A DNA stretch of 35,751 nucleotides, taken from assembly GCA_945918795.1 (NCBI GenBank), contig CAMEIT010000020.1, positions 1 through 35,751 of the forward strand, in the 5' to 3' direction. The DNA comes from an uncultured Clostridia bacterium. GTDB lineage: Bacteria > Bacillota > Clostridia > HGM11327. The notes beneath the pieces were generated by a model that was not told the DNA's origin, did not search any database, and saw only the letters and a list, made by a program, of their open reading frames with translations. Every line of letters begins with the position of its first letter. Within the stretch, counting starts at the first letter, position 1. This document shows positions 7,915 through 15,986 of the stretch, piece after piece. The position numbers and the translations under genes were made by a program.

Positions 7915-8526
7915 TTACTCCTTTCTCAGATATACGCTCTTCCAAAAGCTCATCAGCTTTGAAAAGTCCTTTTCCATTTGTTCCATATTCACACTGCCGC
8001 GCTGAACCATTTCCAAAAGATAGCCCTCGGATGCCCAATACATATCCTTGCACATCATTGCAATATCCAATCCGGGAATAAACTGTTCCGGGTCCATGTT
8101 CAGCAGTGTTTTATCCGCTTTCAGGTTGAAGTACTTGTGATAGCTTGCCTGAACTGCGGCGGAAATTTCCACATCCTTTTCGTAAAATGCCTTGATCGTA
8201 AAGCTTGCCATGTCGGGGTACAAGCGGATAATTTCCATTTTTGCACGCATACCTCGCTCCATGCTCTCAAACAGATTTTTCTGTCCGTAGCAATTATACT
8301 CAGTCAGATATTCTATTGTAGTTTCGGCGCATTTGTCCCAAAGAAACATATACAGCTCTTTTTTGTTGCGGAAATAATGAAAGAGTAGGGATTTACTTAT
8401 GCCTGCCGCATCGGCAATCTCGCTCATGGGACTGTTTTTGTAGGAATTTTGCGAAAATACACGATAACCTGCATTGATTATCGCCTGTTGCTTTTCTTTG
8501 GGCAATGCAAAGAATCTTTCATTCAT
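7915..8526 (-). CDS. TetR/AcrR family regulator of the ABC exporter
   Basis: 203 residues from ATG 8526, preceded by GGAGG; an in-frame upstream codon at 8556 lies inside the operator and is rejected. The N-terminal 50 residues are a TetR_N helix-turn-helix (MSEIADAAGISKSLLFHYFRNKKELY, the recognition helix being SKSLLFHYF). The C-terminal ligand domain is helical and not assignable. It is the first gene of the exporter operon, and a palindrome spans its own -10 box, so it very probably represses itself and the transporter until a ligand binds. Confidence 0.93.
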   Translation of the reverse strand: MNERFFALPKEKQQAIINAGYRVFSQNSYKNSPMSEIADAAGISKSLLFHYFRNKKELYMFLWDKCAETTIEYLTEYNCYGQKNLFESMERGMRAKMEIIRLYPDMASFTIKAFYEKDVEISAAVQASYHKYFNLKADKTLLNMDPEQFIPGLDIAMMCKDMYWASEGYLLEMVQRGSVNMEQMEKDFSKLMSFWKSVYLRKE

Positions 8527-8548
8527 AATCAAACCTCCGTTAACCGAT

Positions 8549-8580
8549 TCGGTCAATACTATTATAAATCCATTGACCGA
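8549..8580 (-). promoter_or_regulatory. TetR operator overlapping the exporter promoter
   Basis: TCGGTCAAT (8549-8557) and ATTGACCGA (8572-8580) are perfect 9-base arms around a 14-base centre. The centre contains TATAAT read on the minus strand (8566-8561), and the -35 region is weak. A repressor on this site would cover the -10 box of the TetR-ABC operon. Confidence 0.85.
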
Positions 8581-8655
8581 TTTTGAGAAGACCCTTTTTG
8601 AAAATTATCGGGCAAATGTCCGACAACATTTATTTTACATGACAGTCGGCACAAA

Positions 8656-8715
8656 GCAAAATATTGAATTACAGACGGGAAAATGATATAATAAGCTTAT
8701 TGCAAATCGAAATTT
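8656..8715 (+). promoter_or_regulatory. Promoter of azlCD, within a duplicated promoter block
   Basis: TTGAAT (8664-8669), a 17-base spacer and TATAAT (8687-8692) with an extended TGA before the -10. The whole 60-base stretch is closely repeated at 10321-10381, including GCAAAATATTGAATTA and CGGGAAAATGATATAATAAG. Confidence 0.85.
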
Positions 8716-8767
8716 CGCAAAATCGGAACAGTACGATAAAAGAAAGCTCTTAAAGAGAGGCACATTT

Positions 8768-9460
8768 ATGAAACGGATAATCAAAAAAGTATTTCCGCAA
8801 ACAATACCTGTTATGGCAGGATATATATCTTTGGGAATCGCATTCGGCTTGCTGTTGCAATCAATAGGCTACGGTCCTGTCTGGGCATTTCTGATGAGCC
8901 TGTTCATATATGCAGGCTCGGCTCAGTTTTTGGCAGTGGAGCTGTTGGCGGCAGGTGCAACGTTGACACATATTGCCTTGCTGACCTTTTTGTTGAATTT
9001 CAGGCATTTGTTTTACGGCTTGTCAATGATAGAAAAATATAGGAGCACGGGAATAGGGAAGATATATTTGATATTCGGGCTGACGGATGAAACATATGCA
9101 CTTTTGACAGGCTACAAAACACCGGAGGGCTTGAGTGATAAAAGCAATTTTTTCGCAGTGACGCTGATGAATCACTTATATTGGATCTTGGGTTCTGTCA
9201 TAGGCTCTGTTGCGGGAAGTATAATACCGTTTGATTTGACGGGCATTGATTTTGCAATGACAGCTCTTTTTGCGGTGCTCGTTGTTGAGCAATGGAAAAC
9301 AAATAAAAATCATATTCCGGCAATATCGGGTTTTGTAATAACGGTTGCCGCACTGTTTATTTTCGGAGCGGACAATTTTTTGATACCGGCACTTATTGTT
9401 ATGTCGGTTGCACTGCTGTTTATGAAAGGCACTTTAAGCAGGGAGAAGAGCAATGAATGA
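8768..9460 (+). CDS. azlC: AzlC family branched-chain amino acid exporter, large subunit
   Basis: 230 residues with about six or seven hydrophobic segments. IPVMAGYISLGIAFGLLL near the N-terminus, SLFIYAGSAQFLAVELLAAGA (a motif of about residues 45-65, shortened here) and LLNFRHLFYGLSM are typical of AzlC. In this family the large subunit works with AzlD to export branched-chain amino acids or analogues. AGAGAGG precedes the ATG. It overlaps azlD by eight bases, so the two are translationally coupled. Confidence 0.94.
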   Translation: MKRIIKKVFPQTIPVMAGYISLGIAFGLLLQSIGYGPVWAFLMSLFIYAGSAQFLAVELLAAGATLTHIALLTFLLNFRHLFYGLSMIEKYRSTGIGKIYLIFGLTDETYALLTGYKTPEGLSDKSNFFAVTLMNHLYWILGSVIGSVAGSIIPFDLTGIDFAMTALFAVLVVEQWKTNKNHIPAISGFVITVAALFIFGADNFLIPALIVMSVALLFMKGTLSREKSNE

Positions 9461-9779
9461 TAAATATATAATTACGGTGATTGCAGTAATGGCGGCTGTA
9501 ACAATATTGCTCAGATTCCTGCCGTTTGTTATATTTGACCACGGCAAGCAATTGCCGAAATGGATTTCTTATTTGGGGAAAGTATTACCGCCGGCAATAA
9601 TGAGTATGCTTTTGGTATATTGCTTAAGTAACATAAATTTTGTTGCGGGGAATCACGGAATACCGGAATTGATATGTGTGGGAGTTGCAATGCTGATACA
9701 TAGTTGGAAGCGGAACACTTTGTTGAGCATAGGTGTGAGTACGATATTATACATGATAATAATACAAAGCGGAATATAG
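9453..9779 (+). CDS. azlD: AzlD family branched-chain amino acid exporter, small subunit
   Basis: 108 residues with four hydrophobic segments. The pattern TILLRFLPFVIF followed by WISYLGKVLPPAIMSMLLVY matches AzlD. It is the small partner of AzlC in the exporter complex. GCAGGGAG inside the end of azlC provides the ribosome site, and the ATG lies inside azlC. Confidence 0.93.
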   Translation: MNDKYIITVIAVMAAVTILLRFLPFVIFDHGKQLPKWISYLGKVLPPAIMSMLLVYCLSNINFVAGNHGIPELICVGVAMLIHSWKRNTLLSIGVSTILYMIIIQSGI

Positions 9780-9806
9780 GATTATGTGATTTACGGAGGT
9801 GAAAAT

Positions 9807-10229
9807 ATGACAACAGCGACGATTATTGCTCAGATTGTATTGTTTTGTTGGTTTTTCGGGTGCATTTGCACGTATAAGCTCGGGAAATATGTTTTGGTAG
9901 ACGGCATGGGCATAAAAAGTGCGGAATTTTTTATGCTGTGCTTGTTCGGCATTGGAAGTATATTATTTTGGGCAGTGCCTTTTGTGGGGAAGTGGGTACT
10001 TTTGGGAGTGCTGATTTTTTGGTTTACGGTTCAGTTTTTTTGCCATTGGTACTATACTGTTTTCGGCGCTTCGGAAAAGAAGCTGAAAGGATATAATGAC
10101 TGCTTCAGGAATACCGTTCATATTATTCCTTTAAGTGAAACAAAGCTCATTCCGGATTTGTACCATATGATTCTGCATTTGCTCATATTATTGAATATCG
10201 GTTTGGTTATATGCAATATAATAATGTAG
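9807..10229 (+). CDS. Small integral membrane protein linked to azlCD
   Basis: 140 residues with about four membrane segments (about residues 5-25, 40-60, 62-84 and 118-138) and a cytoplasmic loop with HWYYTVFGASEKKLKGYNDC. The start at 9807 follows ACGGAGGTG; the upstream codon at 9786 overlaps the ribosome site. It follows azlD by 27 bases and ends before a terminator, so it is probably the third gene of that operon. I recall similar unnamed proteins in Clostridia but no function. Confidence 0.75.
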   Translation: MTTATIIAQIVLFCWFFGCICTYKLGKYVLVDGMGIKSAEFFMLCLFGIGSILFWAVPFVGKWVLLGVLIFWFTVQFFCHWYYTVFGASEKKLKGYNDCFRNTVHIIPLSETKLIPDLYHMILHLLILLNIGLVICNIIM

Positions 10230-10265
10230 AAAACAGATTCCGATTTATGGATTTTTAAATAAAAT

Positions 10266-10298
10266 AATCCGCTTGATTCCCCAAAAATCAGGCGGATT
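10266..10298 (+). terminator. Rho-independent terminator of the azlCD operon
   Basis: AATCCGC-TTGAT pairs with ATCAG-GCGGATT (one G-T pair) around a C/A-rich loop, followed by a T run. Confidence 0.85.
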
Positions 10299-10320
10299 TT
10301 TCATGCCCGAAACAAGCGGT

Positions 10321-10381
10321 GCAAAATATTGAATTAAAAGCGGGAAAATGATATAATAAGATTGAGGGCAAATCAGAATTT
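10321..10381 (+). promoter_or_regulatory. Second copy of the duplicated promoter block
   Basis: TTGAAT (10329-10334), 17 bases and TATAAT (10352-10357) with extended TGA. It is nearly identical to the azlCD promoter at 8656-8715. It would drive the remnant at 10384 and the peptidase gene at 10536. Confidence 0.8.
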
Positions 10382-10383
10382 GA

Positions 10384-10488
10384 AAGGAACTCAAAATAAA
10401 CGACAGATTTATTTCTTTCGAAAAAATATTCAACGCACGTGATATTTTCCTTGCAAAAGAAGAATATCCGAATGTGGCATATTTATAA
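10384..10488 (+). pseudogene. Possible N-terminal remnant of a decayed gene
   Basis: A 34-codon frame without a start codon reads KELKINDRFISFEKIFNARD and ends at TAA 10486-10488, directly after a promoter. FEKIFNARD resembles the N-terminal FxNxRDLGG segment of tyrosine-phosphatase-like proteins, but the diagnostic glycines are absent. It may instead be non-coding leader. Confidence 0.25.
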
Positions 10489-10535
10489 TACTGCACACCG
10501 AATAAAGACGGCAACGACCGAAAAGGAGACAGCAA

Positions 10536-11543
10536 ATGAAAATAAGTATTAATCGTAAAACCGTTATTCCCATGATCAAATGGCTGAAAGCGTCCAAAGA
10601 TGAGGGCGTGAGAGATGAAAACAAACTGCGCGAGATTCTTTCCATGCCGGACTATGGTGTGGAGTTTTGCCGCTATCAAGAGCCGAGCTTGCCGGTATGC
10701 GGGATCGGTTTTGAGGAGGCAGTTGACTTTTTCCTTCATTTTGACGAAAAGGACTTTGATAATCCGAGGCTTGCATACAAAAAAGATAATTTTATTGCGT
10801 TCTATAACGACCTTGACAAGCGCATGGAAAAGCTTAAAATGCTTCAAAGTATTACGGAGGAGGATTTGCAGTTGGTGGAGCGACTGTTGGAAAACGGCCT
10901 GCCGGATTTTCTGGTGGCGCAAATGGAGCATTTCACTGTGCTTTTGACTGTATCGATAGGCAATTCCATGGGCTGGCCATACGGCGAATACATTCATTTT
11001 GATGTTGCAAATCTTGATTTGATAGAAGATAAGGAAACATTTCTTCATGTTTTGGCACACGAGATACATCACATTATGTTCTCGCGTCTGCTCCCGGAGG
11101 AAATGTCGCCGCGTCAGTATTTCTTTGTGAATTTTGCCTTCGAGGGCTTGGCGGTACATTTCTGCAACAATGCGGCAACACCCGACAAGCCTGCCAAATA
11201 CCCCGGACCAATGCCGGGAATGGATGAGTCCGGCTGGCAGTTTTATAGGGAGCAGCATACACAGCTTATACAAAAGGTTTTCGCGGACGGAGAAATAGCA
11301 AAGGATATGAATACAGAGCAGGTGGCAGCACTTGTAAGCGAGTATGAAAAGTTCACATTTACATCTCTTAAAACAAACGAAACCAGAACCGTTCTGCAAT
11401 ACCCTACTTATTATGCAGGCTGTTGCATATGGGGTCGCATTGATATGGCACTCGGCAAGGAGAGACTCTTTTCGGTGCTCGCAAGCTATGACGGCTTCAT
11501 GGATGCCTGGAAAGAGGCAGAGCGGATTATGATACCGGAATAA
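10536..11543 (+). CDS. Putative zinc metallopeptidase (HExxH, gluzincin-like)
   Basis: 335 residues, no signal peptide. The zinc motif HEIHH lies at residues 175-179, and a possible third ligand Glu203 stands in NFAFEGLAVHF 24 residues later, the gluzincin spacing. Around it FLHVLAHEIHHIMF forms the active-site helix. The architecture resembles the DUF5700/DUF2268-like group of putative zinc peptidases; the exact family is uncertain. The protein would be cytoplasmic. AAAGGAGA before the ATG gives the start. A long frame on the opposite strand (10245-11909) is a shadow. The ECF sigma gene follows 172 bases later. Confidence 0.85.
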   Translation: MKISINRKTVIPMIKWLKASKDEGVRDENKLREILSMPDYGVEFCRYQEPSLPVCGIGFEEAVDFFLHFDEKDFDNPRLAYKKDNFIAFYNDLDKRMEKLKMLQSITEEDLQLVERLLENGLPDFLVAQMEHFTVLLTVSIGNSMGWPYGEYIHFDVANLDLIEDKETFLHVLAHEIHHIMFSRLLPEEMSPRQYFFVNFAFEGLAVHFCNNAATPDKPAKYPGPMPGMDESGWQFYREQHTQLIQKVFADGEIAKDMNTEQVAALVSEYEKFTFTSLKTNETRTVLQYPTYYAGCCIWGRIDMALGKERLFSVLASYDGFMDAWKEAERIMIPE

Positions 11544-11656
11544 GACGGGCTTGATGAAAATAAATATCGACATTTGCGCTCGGCATCGGCGCTTACAAAT
11601 GCTTATTCTGAATATATTATTCGTAATCGGCTCTGTAAATATTTTTTTAACAATCC

Positions 11657-11683
11657 CAACCTTTTTAATAATTCGGTGTCTAT
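11657..11683 (+). promoter_or_regulatory. Possible ECF-type autoregulatory promoter
   Basis: CAACC (11657-11661), a T run, a 16-base gap and GTCTAT (11678-11683). AAC in the -35 and CGTC/GTCTA in the -10 are the pattern of many ECF promoters, and ECF genes are often self-controlled. The gene downstream is an ECF sigma factor. This is suggestive only. Confidence 0.35.
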
Positions 11684-11687
11684 ATGG

Positions 11688-11701
11688 TTGAAAGCTTTCA
11701 A
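11688..11701 (+). promoter_or_regulatory. Perfect 14-base palindrome touching the ribosome site
   Basis: TTGAAAGCTTTCAA is a perfect palindrome whose last bases are part of the AAGGAG Shine-Dalgarno of the sigma gene. It could be an operator just downstream of the transcription start. Confidence 0.4.
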
Positions 11702-11715
11702 GGAGACTCAAACAA

Positions 11716-13368
11716 ATGAACAAACAATACGCAGAAAAAGTGATAACGGAATATCTGAAGCCGATTTTCGGATTTGCGCTGAAACGCTGTAAAAATGTGC
11801 AGGACGCGGAGGATTTATCACAGGAGATTATTCTTAAGGCGTATCGCACACTGATTTCAAGGGATGACATTGAGCAGCCCGATAAATTCATATGGACGAT
11901 TGCACACAATGCTCTGTCGAATTATTACCGTGATACCTCGCGGCAAGTAATCGGCATTCCAATTGAGGATGTGGAAGAGATTATTGCCGATCCCGATTCG
12001 TGCAAGGATGAAATCGATTGCCGCGAGATTGACAAATTGCAAAAAGAAATCGCATATCTCTCAAAATTACAGCGCCGCATTGTAATTGCATATTATTTTG
12101 AAAATAAAAAGCAAAATGAAATTGCGGCTGAGCTTGGCATTCCGCTCGGAACTGTTAAATGGCATTTGTTTGAAGCAAAAAAAGAACTTAAGAGAGGTAT
12201 AAATACCATGAGAGAAACAAGCAATCTCAAATTCAATCCGATAAAATTCGAATCGTACGGGATGAACGGCAATAGTGGGAAAAAATCCCTTGATGAATTT
12301 TTCCGTTCCGCGCTGTCGCAGAATATATGCTACTGTGTGAGAAATGATGCCAAAACAGTAAATGAAATTGCCGATGATCTCGGCGTATCACCGGTTTATG
12401 TCGAGAGTGAAGCGGCTTTTCTTGAAGAATACGGTTATCTGAAAGCATACAAAGACAAGTATATCGTCAATTTTATTATCAGCGAGCCGACCGAGGAGCT
12501 TTTGATACTGCATGACAGGATGAATAAACGTGCCGCGGAAATTTTTGCAAATGAGCTGTATGATGAGCTGGAGAAGAGCGGACTTTTGGATGACGAGGAT
12601 ATAATTTGCAATCAGTCAGACGAGCCTGTTTTACTGACGGAAAGTCCGCGCCGAGATCACAATTTTATTTTATGGTCGCTTATTCCGTATATTGCGGCGT
12701 GCTCGGGCGAACGGGTGCAGGATCACGGTATTTCATTTGATGATGTTGCAACGATTCGTCCGGACGGCGGATACAATATCGTTAATGCGTCGGTCGTTTC
12801 CGAAAAAATGAGCTTGCCGGATGACTATGTGTATATGAAAAATTGGTGCGGCCCTATGTGGAATGAAAAAAACGGACTCATTCTCTGGCAGATTAACAGT
12901 GAGTGGTCAGACAGAGGCGATGTTTCCGCATGGCAGTATCCTGCCGACGCAAAACGTGTACTTTCTCTTTTGGAAAATGATGAGCTTCCAAAGGATGATT
13001 GGGTATGGCTGGCAGAGCATGGCTATGTTAAAACAAATGGGGACTATGACGGATATTTCAAAGCCTCATCGCAGATCGTAACACTTGCAAGCAACGATAT
13101 TAAGATGAAGCTTATTGAAATAGGAGACAGAATTAAAGAAAAACACAAGGCGGAATTTGATGCCTTGAAAGCACCGTATGCAGAAGCGAGTCTTGGTTCT
13201 GTGCCTAAGCACTTAAGGAAAGTGCAGGAATATGAGCTTCAGTTTATATTTCATTCCGACGGGTGGTTTTTGCTTCACTGTATTGTGGCGCTCCTCAAAA
13301 ACGGAAAGCTGAAAGAACCGACAGCCGGACAGAGAAAGTCGCTTATGACAATCATCGCACCGAAATAA
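11716..13368 (+). CDS. ECF-type RNA polymerase sigma factor with a large C-terminal extension
   Basis: 550 residues. Sigma region 2 is at about residues 5-75 (AEDLSQEIILKAYR, then FIWTIAHNALSNYYRD), and region 4 at about 125-165 (QNEIAAELGIPLGTVKWHLFEAKKELK). A classical ECF factor would stop near residue 170. Here about 380 residues follow, beginning with a second winged-helix-like segment (TVNEIADDLGVSPVYVESEAAFLEEYGYL, shortened: about 220-250) and continuing as a mixed domain with many Trp and acidic residues and no membrane helix. Such extended ECFs occur in Clostridia and may carry their own sensor, since no anti-sigma gene is adjacent. AAGGAG supports the start. Confidence 0.9.
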   Translation: MNKQYAEKVITEYLKPIFGFALKRCKNVQDAEDLSQEIILKAYRTLISRDDIEQPDKFIWTIAHNALSNYYRDTSRQVIGIPIEDVEEIIADPDSCKDEIDCREIDKLQKEIAYLSKLQRRIVIAYYFENKKQNEIAAELGIPLGTVKWHLFEAKKELKRGINTMRETSNLKFNPIKFESYGMNGNSGKKSLDEFFRSALSQNICYCVRNDAKTVNEIADDLGVSPVYVESEAAFLEEYGYLKAYKDKYIVNFIISEPTEELLILHDRMNKRAAEIFANELYDELEKSGLLDDEDIICNQSDEPVLLTESPRRDHNFILWSLIPYIAACSGERVQDHGISFDDVATIRPDGGYNIVNASVVSEKMSLPDDYVYMKNWCGPMWNEKNGLILWQINSEWSDRGDVSAWQYPADAKRVLSLLENDELPKDDWVWLAEHGYVKTNGDYDGYFKASSQIVTLASNDIKMKLIEIGDRIKEKHKAEFDALKAPYAEASLGSVPKHLRKVQEYELQFIFHSDGWFLLHCIVALLKNGKLKEPTAGQRKSLMTIIAPK

Positions 13369-13389
13369 AAACAAATATCGGCACCAAAC

Positions 13390-13413
13390 GCCCGAGCCTC
13401 TGAGGTTTCGGGC
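13390..13413 (+). terminator. Rho-independent terminator after the sigma factor gene
   Basis: GCCCGAGCC and GGTTTCGGGC form the stem around TCTGA, followed by T7. Confidence 0.92.
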
Positions 13414-13459
13414 TTTTTTTAGTGTTTGCTCTGCTTTTTACAATACTCAGTTAAAAGAA

Positions 13460-13493
13460 GTATATTGACAAATATACACTCGCATTATATAAT
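13460..13493 (+). promoter_or_regulatory. Promoter with a PadR-type operator
   Basis: TTGACA (13465-13470), 17 bases and TATAAT (13488-13493). The -35 box sits inside the palindrome GTATATT-GACA-AATATAC (13460-13477). The same palindrome lies beside the padR-like gene at 17602-17621. It should drive the orphan operon that begins at 13697. Confidence 0.85.
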
Positions 13494-13586
13494 AAAAGAG
13501 GGAAAATACGAAAAAACACTTATTATTATAAGGATGTTATTGAAATTCACCGATAAACTTCGGGTATACATAATTATTTTCGGATA

Positions 13587-13711
13587 ATGTACGGACGACC
13601 GACCGTTGACCTCAAAACCGGCAATTCGCTATGATGAATACGGACGACCGATTGTCGCCCCTACTTAAAATAAAGGCTGTAATAAGGAAGAATAATATGG
13701 AAGAGCAGAGC
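13587..13711 (+). repeat. REP-containing direct repeat, copy 1
   Basis: About 125 bases closely repeated at 14283-14404. It contains two copies of ACGGACGACC; the second forms the REP-like palindrome at 13632-13664 (ATGATGAATACGGACGACC ... GTCGCCCCTAC). The repeat runs through CTTAAAATAAAGG, the ribosome site and the first five codons (MEEQS) of the next gene. The same palindrome occurs inside the RAYT gene at 32303-32335. Confidence 0.9.
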
Positions 13712-14236
13712 TTTTCCGGTAGAATTAACAAAAAAGGCGGTGTGGGTATGGAAACAATATGTTCACTTATCAGCGACAATACGGTATATCCGATTTTAAT
13801 AAAGAATGACGGAAAGGCTTATCTGACGCTTTTTTATTATACCGAGCGGTCTGACTCTGTTTTGCATAAAAACAATATTCTGTATTTTTCATCCGAGGAA
13901 GAGATGAGTCTCTTTTGTCGAAAATACGGCTTGAAGCAGGAAGGCGGTATTTCGGAATATGATTTTGATACGCCGATATTAAATCCTGTTGATTACAGAC
14001 GTGTTCTTGAAAATTGGAATCTTCTGAATACAATATCCGCCACTTTCGGAATGTTCTTTGAGGGGAATCTGAAAAAATACACCTCGCTTTATGATTTGTT
14101 GTTCAGGCTTGATACTGCGAGTGAGCCGATCCCGCAAAAATACAATGTCAAAGAAAAATATTTAAGTTATTTATTGAAGATTTTCAAGAAAAAGAATCGA
14201 CTTCTTGAACGCTTTGAGTTGTACAGGGAAAAATAA
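13697..14236 (+). CDS. Hypothetical protein (orphan operon gene 1)
   Basis: 179 residues from ATG 13697 (AAGGAAG upstream). The first five codons belong to the direct repeat, so the ancestral start may be the ATG at 13748 (METICSLIS), which has a weaker ribosome site. Soluble alpha/beta protein; the stretch from YDFDTPI through VLENWNLLNT to ATFGMFFEGN is well-formed, and the tail is basic (KIFKKKNRLLERF). It resembles unnamed proteins that are common in Clostridia and Bacilli. Function unknown; an immunity-type role would be a guess. It is first behind the PadR-type promoter. Confidence 0.72.
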   Translation: MEEQSFSGRINKKGGVGMETICSLISDNTVYPILIKNDGKAYLTLFYYTERSDSVLHKNNILYFSSEEEMSLFCRKYGLKQEGGISEYDFDTPILNPVDYRRVLENWNLLNTISATFGMFFEGNLKKYTSLYDLLFRLDTASEPIPQKYNVKEKYLSYLLKIFKKKNRLLERFELYREK

Positions 14237-14282
14237 TACAGAGTTTGCGTTTTGGGCTTCATATTGTAATTTGTCAATGTAA

Positions 14283-14404
14283 ATGTACGGACGACCGATG
14301 CCCTCAAAACGGCAAATTTGCTATGATGAATACGGACGACCAATGGTCGCCCCTACTTAAAATAAAGGATGTAAACAGGAGGAAATAATATGGAAGAGCA
14401 GAGC
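14283..14404 (+). repeat. REP-containing direct repeat, copy 2
   Basis: Second copy of the 13587-13711 block. Its palindrome (14324-14356) has perfect 7-8 base arms, GGACGACC-AAT-GGTCGCCC with one mismatch, and the flanks GATGAATAC and CCTAC. It again ends inside the first codons (MEEQS) of a gene. Confidence 0.9.
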
Positions 14405-14713
14405 GTCAGACAATCTATTGATGAAATACAGGGTAAAGAAATTACAGTATACGAAGCATCGTTTGCAGTATGCAATGAAAGCATAACCCTGGACTTGAAA
14501 ATAATATGCAACGAAACAAAATACAATATCACTTTTTATAATGTGTCATTGCTGTTTGCAGATCACATTTCATACCCGTTTGTAATACAAGGATTTGAAA
14601 TTACAGACAACAGGAAAAAAGGGTGGCAAGGGGATAAGCGATATTACATAAATGATTATGAAGACGGTATTTTTTCCTTTTATTGCGAAGATTTTTATTT
14701 GTGGGTCGGATAA
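14390..14713 (+). CDS. Hypothetical protein (orphan operon gene 2)
   Basis: 107 residues; CAGGAGGAAA precedes the ATG. Small, acidic, beta-rich (ITLDLKIICNETKYNITFYN), no membrane segment or signal. The first five residues are identical to those of gene 1 because both lie in the direct repeat. After residue 5 the two proteins are unrelated. I do not recognise the family. Confidence 0.7.
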   Translation: MEEQSVRQSIDEIQGKEITVYEASFAVCNESITLDLKIICNETKYNITFYNVSLLFADHISYPFVIQGFEITDNRKKGWQGDKRYYINDYEDGIFSFYCEDFYLWVG

Positions 14714-14806
14714 AACGCAACATAACAATAAAATATGAAATTCATTATGTATGCAATTGATATTGAATATATTTGACGATTTCAAGCTGAAAATAGAAGT
14801 GAGGAT

Positions 14807-15250
14807 GTGGTGAGATTGACTGATTATATAAGAATGCAAAAAATATGGCAGGATGATGAGATTATCGAATTAAAAGTTGTGTGCTCGTCGGAAGTAATAA
14901 CCGCGTCTGCAAAAATATATGTTTCCGACTCGATAATCGATGATCTGATTTATCAAATTAAGCAGTTCCTTAACGGCAATGCAATTGAGAGCTTTTGGGC
15001 TAATGAAGAGCTTGGCGATAATTCGACGGCTTGTGTGTCACTGCATTTTTTACATAAGGATAAAGTGGGGCATCTCTTGGTTGAAGTATATATGGAGTTG
15101 GATGATGGCGGGAAATTAAGCACTCATAACTGTTGTTTTTATATTAACACAGAGGTGGGGCTTTTAACCGAGTTTTGTGAAAGATTACCTCGGTTAAAGA
15201 AAGAATCGATTGACGCGACGGTTGTATTGAACGGTGATGTAATAGAATAA
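14807..15250 (+). CDS. Hypothetical protein (orphan operon gene 3)
   Basis: 147 residues with a GTG start at 14807; a second GTG at 14810 is better spaced from AGTGAGG and may be the true start. Soluble beta-rich protein with acidic patches. The segment KVGHLLVEVYMELDDGG followed by HNCCFYINTEVGLLTEF resembles small Clostridia proteins that often lie in toxin-immunity neighbourhoods, but I cannot name a family. It continues the plus-strand operon from 13697. Confidence 0.7.
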   Translation: MVRLTDYIRMQKIWQDDEIIELKVVCSSEVITASAKIYVSDSIIDDLIYQIKQFLNGNAIESFWANEELGDNSTACVSLHFLHKDKVGHLLVEVYMELDDGGKLSTHNCCFYINTEVGLLTEFCERLPRLKKESIDATVVLNGDVIE

Positions 15251-15412
15251 AAGGACGGGGCAAAACCGTAAACGGAGTATTGCAGTATTTTATATTGCTC
15301 GGGAGTTTGTCAGATCAAAACACAAAGCTTAAAAAATATAACACAATATTATTTATGTACTTTTATTCGCGCATACACGTACTGACCTGCTTGACGGCAG
15401 TAAAAAATACCA

Positions 15413-15455
15413 AAATAAAATTGAAGCATACGCACGAAAAAACGGTGTATGCTTC
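15413..15455 (+). repeat. Duplicated leader hairpin, copy 1
   Basis: The first 30 bases (15413-15442) are identical to 15987-16016. GAAGCATAC (15423-15431) pairs perfectly with GTATGCTTC (15447-15455), and the Shine-Dalgarno GGGAGGG follows at once. The hairpin abuts the ribosome site of the lipoprotein gene. Confidence 0.85.
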
Positions 15456-15466
15456 GGGAGGGAATT

Positions 15467-15979
15467 ATGAAAAAAACATTATATGTAATTATGCTGGTTG
15501 TTATTGTATTAACAATACCGTTTGTTGTCTGCTCATGCGGATACGATGCGAGTCCGAGCGCAGACAATTCGGATTTAGGGGAAAATGACACAGATACAAA
15601 TTTGATTATTGACGGTAAAAAAATAAGCAGCAAGAATATTTCCATTCTTGAGGGAGACGCACATCTGCCTTTGACGGAAGTATTAAAGGGGCTGGGATAT
15701 GATATTAATTGGGTTAATGACAATACCGCAAACGTTACCCGCGATAATGCGAAATATATTTTAACAATAGACGGGGAAGCCTCGCTCATAATAGAAAACA
15801 ATGACTTTAATTTGATCACGCCTCCGCCGGGAACAACAACGTATTATTGCAAAGTGATTGAAAAAGACGTTCTTTTGGATAGCCTTACCGTTGAGTGTGT
15901 TCTGCTTTTTATGAATGATTCGGTGCGGATTAAAGTTGATAACGAGAATGAAATTGTATACATAGACACGAAAAAATAA
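15467..15979 (+). CDS. Lipoprotein with a copper-amine-oxidase-N-like domain
   Basis: 170 residues from ATG 15467, preceded by GGGAGGG. A type II signal peptide (MKKTLYVIMLVVIVLTIP, lipobox V-C-S-C) leads to an acidic Ser/Asp linker. Then comes a segment like the CuAO-N/stalk domain of Gram-positive surface proteins: LPLTEVLKGLGYDINW followed by NTANVTRDNAKYILTIDG (about residues 62-100). The domain usually serves as a cell-surface module. The C-terminal half is beta-rich. It is fourth in the orphan operon and has its own leader hairpin. Confidence 0.82.
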   Translation: MKKTLYVIMLVVIVLTIPFVVCSCGYDASPSADNSDLGENDTDTNLIIDGKKISSKNISILEGDAHLPLTEVLKGLGYDINWVNDNTANVTRDNAKYILTIDGEASLIIENNDFNLITPPPGTTTYYCKVIEKDVLLDSLTVECVLLFMNDSVRIKVDNENEIVYIDTKK

Positions 15980-15986
15980 AGTGTTG

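Noticed and set aside
10245..11909. Open frame of 554 codons on the minus strand
   Set aside because: It runs antisense to the metallopeptidase, through a terminator and promoter. Its composition (many Cys, Arg, His, Leu) is that of a shadow frame, and no ribosome site or domain is present.
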